Shown here: in pieces, positions 24,301 through 36,300 of the stretch | Layout: each line of letters opens with the position of its first letter | How positions within the stretch are numbered: the stretch's first letter is position 1 | The notes under the pieces: generated by a model | Told to the model about the DNA's origin: nothing | The model's input: the letters and a program-made list of their open reading frames with translations, nothing else | Database searches by the model: none | DNA from: Struthio camelus | Lineage: Eukaryota > Chordata > Aves > Struthioniformes > Struthionidae | Assembly: GCF_040807025.1 (NCBI RefSeq) | Contig: NC_090942.1 | Location: 40,812,911 to 40,876,910 of the forward strand | Length of the DNA stretch: 64,000 bases | Reading direction: 5' to 3' | Position numbers and translations under genes: made by a program

Positions 24301-27300
24301 AACACCAAATCATATAATAAGATTTGGAGAAAGGTTAGGTCAGAGATAGCATCAGGGCAGTACTGGACATATTGTGTGGAAAAATGTCATATTAAAAATT
24401 GACATAATTTTTCACTTATTGCCCTTTCAGAGCACGTTGTTGTTGTTTGTTTGTTTGTTTTTTTGGTTAAGACTTACTTTCATTGGCTGTCTTCTATAAA
24501 GTGGAGCTGAAGAGTCCTTTCTTCAAATGGTCTGAACCTTCCTTGTTTTGCTACCCTTTTTAAGGCAACATCAAGAAAATTGAGAAGGTGTTGAGGCTTA
24601 GTGATTCTATGCTTAAGACCTCATCTCCTTGTGTTTCTGTGCATTTGCATAGTATTTTTTATGCCATGCTTGGATTGAGCTGTGACACAGTGGTTACTGA
24701 AGGTAAGCCAACCACATGTATGTAATGTCTCAGAGGATAGCGATGGTATTTTAATACGTGGTATTTCTTAATGTGTAAGTTTAGTAGAGCCCTTTCAAGG
24801 GAATACCTTTTGTTTGCTTTTCATAGTGCGCAACTGGCGCATTGCATGCATTTTGGATAGCTTGTTTGTAATATCTGCGTAGTGGCAGTTCATGGTAATG
24901 TTTCCCTTGAATTTTTAGCAGTTAAATTATTTCCTCATTGATCTGAATGTCAACATAATGGTGACATCCATGACTGCAGAAAGAAAGAAACCATTTTCCA
25001 TTGTGATGTGTTTTCTCTTGGAGTCTTAAAATTATCAGCTGTCACTGGTGGTTAGCACCCTTGTCTGAGGAAATAGCAGTTTACCAGAGACTATGGTTGG
25101 AAATACCTCATTCAGTTTGAGAATGAAGAGCTCTATGATCCCTACCGCCTGTAGGGTAAAACCTGTAGGCTAGCTGGCAACAAGTAAAACAACATTTCTA
25201 ATTTTTATGCCAGAAATAGGAATTATGAGTACTTTTCTACTAGAGTGAAATCCAGAGGCTTTCCCTCACTTTTCTAGTGTCTGTTGTGAAAGAGGTAACT
25301 GTAAACATGGTACTGTAAATTACAATGTGGTTTTGTTGAACCTGATACTGAGATATTCTGGATTTTGTTTCAAAGGCTATGATTTCTTTATGCATTCTTC
25401 ATCTCAGAAACAAAATCATATTCTCCGATCTGATCTCTTGTCTTCAGGTCTTGTGTTGATATTACATGATGAGGGTTTAAAGTAGATTTTTTTCCGTTGT
25501 TCTGCCTGCATTGGTAATAGCCTGCTCAGAAACGCTATAATGTCAAAGAATCTAACATAACAGAGGCTAACACTAACACAAGTTAGGCTAATACAAGTAA
25601 AACTTGACATTTTAAAAAGTCTGAATTAATGACTAATTAGATTCACAGCAACTGCCCATCAGTTCCAATAGTACTGTAGAAGAGCATTCAACGTTCTTAA
25701 ATTCTTTGTCGCTTGCTTGTAAGTTAACCAAGAATAAAAGTGATGATCATCCTGAATAATGTACTATCCCAGAACTCTGCTGAAGTACTTTCAAACTTTT
25801 ATAAAACAAATTGCAGTTAAATTGTGTGTAACAGCCTTGCAGCTGTTAGATGAGTTCTCCAAAGGTGTTTTAGCATTTCATTGCTGTCTTTGAATGATGG
25901 AAAACTTCGATTTGAACACCTCTGTTGACTTACAGTGCTGCAATATATAACAAGCTTAGAAATTCTCCCAGGCAAGTAGAAGACTACATACAAGCAAGAG
26001 AAGCATAGTCACCTGCTCCATAAGGCTATAATTTAATAGTTCATGAAACACTCTTATGTCTCTGGAGACTTCTCTGGGCTTGCTCTTACATTAAACATCT
26101 TTATAAGTGTAGTTGCAATGGAATAATTTTTAATATACTTATCTGGTGTGTTGAATGAAAGCCAGTCAAATTTAAATGCATTCTAATATAGGTACCAGCT
26201 TTTTTGGACAGCTCTGGAATTCACCAGTATTCTGCTGTTCTGATTTTAGGTGATTTCTCTAGAGAACTTCTGCTATTTTCTGGATCTTCTGCTTCTAGTT
26301 CTAACTTGTTTAAATTGCTGAGTTAGATTCAGGATTATTGTCTTTCTAGACTTTAAAACATTAATTGCTTTGAAGCAGGAATTTGCATTTGTTATCTCAC
26401 TAGTTCTTTCTAAAGACCCACCTGGTATTCTGTTCATGAAGATCAAAATAAAATGAGCAGTAATATGACTATTTGATATAAGAATATTTTTTCAACTTTT
26501 AACTTGCATGGAAAAAAACCCCCCAGATTAATTACCTGTTTCAGTAATTGTGTGTGTGTTCTGCTTAATAATAGTTCATCTTCTCCATATTCTCCATTCT
26601 CTATTTTTTCAGAGTAGTCATATGGGAAAGACTGCAGCTTGGATGGTTAGCTTAGCATACCCAGTTGCTTGTTCTGCTTCTATGTTGTGTATGGCTAGAA
26701 GTGTTCAGTAACAGCTTTAAGACACAGGCTGCAGTAATGGCTCCAATAACTGATAAGCTTCTGCTTTGGGCACTCTGTATTTCTTCCCTGCTTAAAAAAC
26801 ATGAACCCAAGCTATTAAACTTGCTTGACAAAATAACGTGTTATGTTATGTTCCTTCTGCATCGTGTCATGGAAACTTGCCCAATGTTTGACAAACATAG
26901 CTAAGCCGGCCCTGAGCAATGGACTGCATGGTCTTCTCTCTGTTTTCATTAAGTAGCTTTACTGGGCTGCCTAAACTTAATCTAAAACCTCCTAAACTTT
27001 CCACTTACAAGTGAAACTAACAACCTTACCTAAAACAGAGTATTGATGGTGTAGCTCAAAGTGAGCCAGGGTAGTTTTAACTTCTTTGTGAGTTTCTTGA
27101 CTTGAAAACTAATATAACTTGCTTTTAAGGTAGTGATGTATGTAGTGTTTCCTTTACAAACTAGTGACATAAACTGAAAAATTAAAGTGCTGACATGTTC
27201 TCCACATGTATAGGAACACACAAAACTTGAATTTTGAATGTTTTGCCTCACAATCTTTCATTTCTTTATTAACAGCCATATTTTACATGGAAAATAAATT

Positions 27301-30300
27301 TTAAACCAACAAAGATTTTAAAAAACAAAAATATTAAACGTTGTTCTCCCCTTTCTTTAATTTTATTTCTTCTTTTCCAGTATCTCTCTTTTTCCCTTTG
27401 GCTTTCTATATTCCCTTTCCCTTTTTTCTTTGTATTTTCTTTTTTGTGGAAGGTGTACTGGGGGAGAATAGCTAGTTGTGTACAGAACAGTAGAGGGTAA
27501 GTAGGAATTTGAGTACTCTTTGAGAAATACTGTGTTTGGAAAAAGCCCCATTGTTCAAGTGGTGCCTTTCAAAATAGTTAAAAGGCTGCATGTGGGAATT
27601 AGAAGATCGAAAGAGTGAACAACTAGAATAAAAATCCGTCAAAATATCAAAAGTTAAAACCAAATGAAAGAAAGCAAACTAATGCTTTTTATACTATCTA
27701 AGTCCAGAGTAGTCCTTAAACACTTGTGAAGTCTAGAAGCTGAAGTCTAATAATAGGACCCTACATCTTAGAGGAAAATATATTGCCAGTCTTGCTGCAG
27801 GAGTTGAAAGCAAGACCTAATATCACCATGTTACAAGGCAAAATGTAGTTTCCCATAGAGTTGCATAAAAAGTTACTCAGTCGTGAAGATTTTGGGAGAA
27901 ACGATAATTATCTCCCAGAAACATGCAGAAAGCTGAGATTTTTGGCCTTTGGTTTTATGACTTTGTAGTGACTGGTCTCCTGGAGTTTTCTGAAGGCAGC
28001 TGTGTTCTTTATGAGCTTCTGGAGGTCTTTGAGGCAAGTTATTGCTAGTGTGCGTTTGAGTTCTCTTAAACGTGTCAGTGACAGACCTGTGGCCTTGAGT
28101 CTTGCATTTCAGGAATGGTGGTAGTGTCATAGCTAGCTTGGTGAGGGGAAAAGGATAAGAAGGAAGAACTAGATGGGATGGGGAATGGAAGGGGAATTGT
28201 GTCCAAAAAAAATGCTTGAAAGATCAGAGTGGGTTATATGCTACTTTCTTCCCCCTCCCTCTCCATCTTTCTCTCTTACAAAGGCATTCCAGTGCTTAAT
28301 GGATAGGAAAGGGTAGAGTGACTCTTTCAATTTTCCTGTCAAACGTTTTGTACTCTCCTGCAAAAATGCCCTGCTCTTTTCTCAGACTTGGGAAAACACT
28401 AATAAGCTTGGGCATGGGTAACCCTTATACTGTCAAAACTGTATCAAGCTCATATGTACAAGTGATATGACCAGGTTTCCTCTAACCATGTTCTAGTGAT
28501 ACTGAAGACAAGTAACGTATTTTGAATTTCATTAAACTGCTTTAAATTTATTTTGATATCACTGTGTAAACAAGAGTAAGGATAAAATTGGAGTATAATT
28601 TTTGGAATTGTGTTAGTTGTAAGGAGATTTGCAGGAGATGCAATACTTACAGTGAAATATATTGTAAGATTTTGTGAGTAGACCTGAGACAAAAGCTATT
28701 TTTGGAAGAAACTTTTTTTTAAAACAAGTACTTTAAGTGTATGTTGAGGAATGGGCAAACAGTAATAGTAGTAGTACTCTACCTGTTTCAATATTTAATT
28801 TGATCCATGTTTTAAGTGACTAGTCTTCTATACTTCAAGAAGAAAAAGCTTTTTGTACTTTAGAGTATTTTGGAAATTCTGCTAATTAGGTTAGAGATGC
28901 TTTAGACTGGCCTGGTAGGTTCCTCTATAGCAGGAATAGCTATGTGCAGCGTTAATTTTATTGCTTCTAGTGTTAAGATTAATGTTTTGAAAGACTTTGT
29001 TTAGCAAAGGTTGTGTATGTCCCCCCCCCCCCCCACCTTTTTTTCTCCCCTGTGGTATTAGCTTTAAAAGGCCAAATTATTACTCTAAGTCAGAATAAAT
29101 AACTTTCAATTTTCCATAGGAGCTGAAGTTAAAAGATGAAGAATGTGAAAGGCTTTCTAAAGTGCGAGATCAACTTGGACAGGAATTGGAAGAACTTACA
29201 GCTAGTCTGTTTGAGGTTTGTTGGAGTCTTCGATGTGATATACTTAAAGGAGGCCGAGCCAGATATGTTATGTAGAATCAGTATATTGTATGCTGAATTT
29301 TTCTGCAATAAGCTTATAAAGGGATTTGTGTCCTCAAGACCAGTGTGTGTTGAAAGAGGCTTAAGAGCAAGTGGTAGATTGTTTTTTACTTAGATGAAAG
29401 AGACCTTGCTGAGCTTGTCAATCTGCTTAGGCACAAAATAAAGAAAATAAGGACCATGTATTAGGAAGCTTAAAACTATCTAGGCTTATTTTGTAGCATA
29501 ACTATTCGGAGACAGTTTCTCTGTCTGTCAACAAGGCTATCTAGATAAGAGCTAAATTTGGGGTTGCCATGGTGACTAAATTCAAAATAAGATAGTTTGA
29601 GATTAATGGAGGCAGCACAGTATATAACTACTCATGCTTTCAGCTTTTGAATTCTGGGCCTGGCAGCATGTTACTCCCACGAACTTGAAAAGAAACATGA
29701 AACTTTGAGTAATGCACCAGGATGGACCTAGCTGCAAAGTGAGAAGCCTGAACTTTAGGTGGACCTTTTAATTTGAGGAGAGGGCAGTGATGCCAACAAA
29801 GTTTGTGATCTTGCATCACATTTGAAAAAAAAAAAAATCTTAAATCCATACTGGAAGCAGGATCAGTTGTTGTTTTATCATGGAATGCCTAGAGGCTCAA
29901 TTGTGATACACGCAACTGTCAGAATAAATTTCATAATGCAGGGATGCTCTGTACATTTACAATATTATAAATATTGGGTTTTAGAATATGCATAGGGTTA
30001 TAACATTAGGTATGTTTTAGAAAGAGTGTTTAAATATATGATATTTCGTTGGTATAGAAGTGCTATCAGAAACTGAAAAATATTAACATTCAAAATCAAA
30101 TTACAAACTGCTCTGTAGGTTGGTTACACATCTTATTTCATCATCCCAGTAGGGCAAACTTACTTAAAGCTAAGCAGCTTTGGAGTGTGGAGAATAAAGA
30201 AAGACTGGAAAGGTACTTTTTAGCATAATATATGTGTATGTTGGTGGGAGGAAACTGGTGAAGAAAATGTTGGGCAAGTATCTTAACTGTGTAGGAATAA

Positions 30301-33300
30301 AAATAAAATTGCTCGTGAAATGTTATGTTAATGACACTTCATAACTTAGAGCAATGTATCACTTAATCTGTTAATGCTACATTTGAAATATAACACATTA
30401 GTAATGATTGTTTAATGAGTTTTAATTATTCATAACCACCAACTGTTACAGGCATGTCACTTGAATTGTCTTTTATTTGGTTTCACTAAGAGCCTCTAAT
30501 GAAAGACAGTATTGTAGCATCTTGATTTTGCACTGGGATCTACAGCCCTTGGATTCATGTTCTATTCTGAATCCTACTAATTGCAGTGACTGTATAAATG
30601 GATGCTGGAGCTTACATTAATGTATCCCAATGGAGGATCAAGACCTGTTCTGCATAGCTGGGTGTATATGTTACATGATTGCATTGGTAGCTTTGGGAAT
30701 GTAACATACTTTGCTTTCAAAGGTGCATCCCCAGACAGAAACTGCATGGTCACTGTTAAATGTATCTGTACACATTGTATAAATGTGTATCTTCACATTT
30801 CTGCATGTGTCTGTTATTTAAGAGACTTTTACAAACCCATATTATACAGCTGTGTTGTATGCCAGTGGGAGCCAGATCTTTTGGTATGGTGATGTATTAC
30901 CTTTTGTTTTATTTATATAGCTTCCAGATATGTGCTAGGCGCTTTACAGATATAAGAAGAATCTAAATCCCAAGTAATTTAGTTGGTGGCCCTGATCCTT
31001 TGGTTTGTGTTGCCTTCAGTAGATGCTAAGAAAGAATAGTAATTTGATCGTAGGCAGCAAATTGCTGGATCAAGGCCTAGAAAAATACCTTCTGCAGACA
31101 GAAGGCTTGAGGTTTAAAAAAAATTCCCAGTCCTTTTACACTTTCTTCTTGATTTGCTTGCTTACTTGGATTATTTTTAGTACTTCCTTTTCTGTTCTAC
31201 TTAAGAAATGCCTATTAATACATAAACTATTTTTAGCTTTTACCTTGCCTGTTTTATTCATAGTAAGAAAGCAGACTTCATAGTTGTTTGACCAGTTTCT
31301 TCATGCCGAAATTTACTGTTGACTAAAACTGGTTATTCTGGCCAGAAAAAGGGTGCAGTTCTTTTGAATGTGCTGCTGTGCCCACGTTGCTTTTGTTGCT
31401 ATTGGTTTGAGTCTTTCTCTTGGGGGTCAAGGAACTTCAATTGGCAGCCTCTGAGGCATGACTGGAGCCTGGCATTCCTGAGAGGTATTGTTTCTGTCTG
31501 CCAGAGGTGGGTTAGCTGCAAATGGAGTTGCTGACTTCCTCAGTCTGGGCTCGGGCCCAAGGAAAAGGAACTTGATGGCCCAGTGATGAGTCCAAATGGA
31601 TAGATTCATAGGTATTTTGGGGTATGTAACTATTTAATTCCAGCAGAATGTTGCACAACTTATTAATCACAAGTAATATCCATGAAGCAAAGGAGTATAA
31701 TATACTACTTTGTTTTTTTTAAGTGGAACTTGTGAACTTGTGTTAATTATTTATTCTATCTAAACATTTTTTATAGGAAGCACATAAAATGGTTAAAGAA
31801 GCTAATGTTAAACAAGCTGCAGCAGAAAAACAGTTAAAAGAAGCACAGGGAAAGGTGAGGTTTTTTGAACTTTCTTGCTTTGTCTTTTTGTGCAATTTTG
31901 AATCTAAAGTGTGAATGATAAAGACATAAAAATGAGCCTTGCGTCTGTAGGTTTTTAAAATATATACTAAATTGTTCTGTGTTGCCTCAACATATTAGCT
32001 AATGCACAACTGGCATTTCAAACAGTGTTATCAGATAGCTGGCCAGGTGCATCGGAAGTCAGTGTTACTACAGTATGCGATTGCACATGGATGTGATGTG
32101 TGCTAGTACTACTGGAAGATGAAGTATTGATTTGAATGAAGATAACTGGGAATTGTTAAACAACTTAATGTATTCATGCCCTAATATGATATTGTTTGTT
32201 AATGACTATATTTTTATTTTCAAGATCGATGTCCTTCAGGCTGAAGTAGCAGCATTGAAAACACTGGTACTGTCTACTTCACCGACATCTCCAACTAAAG
32301 AGCTTCAGTCTAGTGGAAAAACTCCCTTTAAGAAAGGGCATGCAAGAAACAAGAGTACAAGTAGTGCTATGGGTGGCAGTCATCAGGACCTTACCATGGT
32401 GCAGCCAATTGTAAAAGACTGTAAAGAGGTAACTGTGCAAGGATTGTTGGGTTTTTTTGCTGATAAGCTGCTTTTATTGTTTTGTTTTATATCACAGTAA
32501 ATCTCCTATATGTTAAATCTTTATGTAGTACTGAATACTTTCAGAGATATCTTTTCGTCAGTAAAAGAGAAAAATCACCAGCTATTGGTATGTAAGAAAA
32601 TTTTTAAGTTTTTTTTTACTTTTAAATATTTGGAGAAGGGGAATGAGATAAAATTTGAAATATTCAAAAATTTTTAAAAAAGTAATATAACTGAATAACG
32701 GTCCTCATGACTTTTTTCAAAGTTCCTCACCAAAGTGTCTTAAACTAAATTGTCATAGGAGAAGAATCGTTTTATAGGTCAATAATGGGTGAAAAAGGTC
32801 GGAGGGGACACAAAAAGTAGTCGTCGATGATAATTTGTTAGCTAGATGGAGGAGAGTTACCACTGAAATCTTCCAGGGGTCTGTGGGGGGCCCCTGTAGT
32901 GTGGTGTGTGTGTTTTTTTTTTTTTTTTTTAAATCTGCTTGTAAATGCCATGGAAAATGCAGAAATACTGAGGTGATAGTTTGGTGCTCAGGCCCTCATG
33001 ATGATAGCAGCAAGAAATGACTGAAGAGTTGAGAAGGATCTCATGATACTGATTGGATCATAGAACAGCAGATGAAATTGAAAATCAATAAATAAAGAAT
33101 AAAGCATCTAGTGAAAAATGCAATCCTAGTAGACATGCAGCTGTGGTCTCATGATTAGGTACATTGTGCAGAAAATAAAAACCTGTAGTGTCCTTAGGGA
33201 TAATTCTCTGAATACACCATCTCTGTGCTCAGTGATGGTTGAAGACCAGCATATCCTTAGAAGTTATCAGGAAAGGAATAAACAGCATAACAAAAAGAAC

Positions 33301-36300
33301 TATGCTGCTGTACAAACACAGTAAATGTATGTGTCTAATTCTGCATGCAGCTGTATCTCCATCTCAGGATGTAATGAAAATATGAAGTGTGACATACATG
33401 TTCAAAGCTATGGAAGTCCTTCTGTATGGAGAGAAGCTAGGAGACTCTATGGTGAAAGAGATGTCTGAGGTGTTTTATCCGATACTGTGTGTTTTTGTTT
33501 ATCTTCCCTGTTCTCAGAACTGCTTTTGTTTATTGCTGACCTACTGTAAATGCTTATGCGTTTCTGGGAGCTGGATCTGGAACTCCAATTCTGCCCCCTT
33601 TTTTGCTAGATATTCTCACCACTGAGTTAGTTGTGCCTTTGCGTGCCGTTCTCCTGATTTTTTAGAGACTGAGCTTCGGTGGGGGGGGGGGGGGGGGGGG
33701 CAGAGAATGCTCTTGCTCTCAGGGGTAAGTAGTGGCCTTGTGGTGACAGTGTTATCGCGGGGTGCAGGAGGTGTGGCTGCAATACCTTCATGCAGAGCCC
33801 GGAATGCAGAGTTTTCTGTTCCCAGACATTGGATGAAGCCATGTCAGTTTTCAGATTTCTTTGTGGAACACAGGCAGTGTCTGAGTGACTTTCTACCCTA
33901 AATTGCAGGGGAGACTGCAAGGTGCCAAATTGCCAGACAAATACTACCAGGCATGTGTGGGTGACCTCAAGGATAAGTAGACTGGGTGCTTAATGAATGT
34001 AGGCATCAACAGGATTTAGGCAAGCTAAATAGCTGCATGGACCTTAGGCAGGCAGGTAACATTCATTCGGAATAAATGCTGCTAAATGCATCAGTTTTTT
34101 TCAAAGAACTGAAGTATTTCTCTGTTGTATTTTAATTGTTTACTGTAAAATTAAAACATTAAAAATTCAGCCAGAATTGTAATTACAATTGAATTGTATA
34201 TTTAATTGAAAGTAGTCAAAACTTTGATCTAATGGAAATGCAAGTAAAGGCGGGGAGGAGATGCGCATACAGCACGCACTGTAGATCAGAGAGGAAGAGC
34301 ATAGAGTTATGTTCACAGCAATTTTTTAAAGGCAGCTTCTCTGTAAATCATGGGTTTGGTGAAATTGAGTTAAATATAGAAAATAACCAACTCATTGGTT
34401 GAAAACACCGCTCAAGTCAGGATGCCTCCAGCGGGTGCATACAACCAGGGGAGACAGCATGGGACATGGCTATGGAGGATCCTCTTGCACCTCTTCTGGG
34501 AAGCCTGCGTGCTTGACTGGCTCTCTGAAATGCCTGTATACCAATGCACGCAGCATGGGGAATAAGCAGGAAGAGTTAGAGATCTGTGTGCGGTCGCAGG
34601 GCCATGATCTCATTGCAGTGACAGAGACATGGTGGGATAGTTCACATGACTGGGATGCTGTCGTGGATGGCTATGTGCTTTTTAGGAAAGACAGGCCAGG
34701 AAGGCGAGGTGGTGGAGTTGCTCTTTATGTGAGGGAGCAACTAGAATGTATGGAGCTCTGCCTCGGGGTGGATGAAGAGCAAGTTGAGAGCCTATGGGTA
34801 AGGATTAAAGGGCAGGGTAACATGGGTGACACTGTTGTGGGGGTTTACTACAGGCCACCTGATCAGGAGGAAGCCATCGATGAGGCCTTCTACAGACAGC
34901 TGGAAGAAGCCTCACGATCACAGGCCCTGGTTGTCATGGGAGACTTCAACCACCCTGACATCTGTTGGGAAGACAGCACAGCTAGGCACAAACAATCCAG
35001 GAGGTTCCTGCAGAGCATTGAGGATAATTTCTTGACCCAGGTGGTGGAGACGCCAACGAGGAGAGGTGCAATGCTAGACCTTGTACTAACGAACAAAGAA
35101 GGTCTAGTTGGAGATGTGAAGGTTGGAGGCAGCCTTGGCTGCAGTGACCATGAGATGGTGGAGTTCAGGATCCTCCGAGGAGGGAGCAGGGCAACGAGTA
35201 GGATTGCAACGCTGGACTTCAGGAGAGCTAACTTTGGCCTCTTCAGGGACCTACTTAGGGGAATCTCATGGGGTAGGGCCCCAGAAGGAAGGGGGGTCCA
35301 GGAGAGCTGTTTAATATTCAAGCGTCACTTCCTCCAGGCTCAGGATCAGTGCATCCCTCTGAGGAAGAAGTCCAGCAAAGCGGGCAGGAGACCTGCATGG
35401 ATGAGCAAGGAATTCCTGGCAAAACTCCAGCAGAAGAAGGAAGCACACAGAATGTGGAAAAGGGGACAGGCCACTTGGGAGGAATACAGGGACGTTGTCA
35501 GAGCGTGCAGGGATGCGACAAGGAAGGCTAAGGCCCAGTTGGAATTAAATCTGGCAAGGGATGTCAAGGACAACAAGAAGGGCTTCTTCAAATACATCCA
35601 TAGCAAAAGGAAGACTAGGGAAAACGTGGGCCCGCTGCTGAATGGGGCAGGTGCCCTGGTGACAAAGGATACAGAGAAGGCAGAGTTATTGAATGCCTTC
35701 TTTGCTTCCATCTTCACTGCTAAGGCCAGTCCTGAGGAATTCCAGACCTTGGAGACAAGAGAGGAAGGCTGGAGAAAGGAAGACTCTCCCTTGGTTGAGG
35801 AGGATCAGGTTAGAGATCTTTTGTCTAAACTTGACATCCATCAATCCATGGGCCCCGACGGGATGCATCTGTGAGTGCTGAGAGAGCTGGCAGATGTTAT
35901 TGCTAGGCCACGCTCCATCATCTTTGAAAGGTCCTGGAGATCAGGAGAGGTGCCTGAGGACTGGAAGAAAGCCGATGTCACTCCAGTCTTCAAAAAGGGT
36001 AAGAAGGAGGAGGCAGGAAACTCCAGGCCTGTCAGCCTCCCCTCCATCCCTGGAAAGGTGATGGAGCAGCTCCTCCTGGAGGTCATCACTAAGCATGTGG
36101 AGGACAAGAAGGTGATCAGGAGTAGTCAGCATGGATTCACCAAAGGGGAATCATGCTTGACCAATCTGATGGCCTGCTATGATGGAATGACTGGCTGGGT
36201 AGATGAAGGCAGAGCAGTGGATGTTGTTTACTTTGACTTCAGCAAGGCTTTTGACACTGTCTTCCATCACATCCTCCTAGGTAAGCTCAGGAAGTGTGGG

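Larger units (their letters stand above)
21846..29119 (+). other. RAB3IP: RAB3IP intron 3
   Basis: A 7.3-kb AT-rich intron. It contains an ancient LINE-tail-like segment (22,385-22,485), an 11-G run (24,213-24,223), a (GTTT)n tract near 24,437-24,464 and a 14-C run (29,021-29,034). No additional exon was recognised. Confidence 0.7.

Noticed and set aside
29136..29393. 85-codon frame overlapping RAB3IP exon 4
   Set aside because: It is in a different frame from the conserved coiled-coil reading and runs through the donor into the intron.
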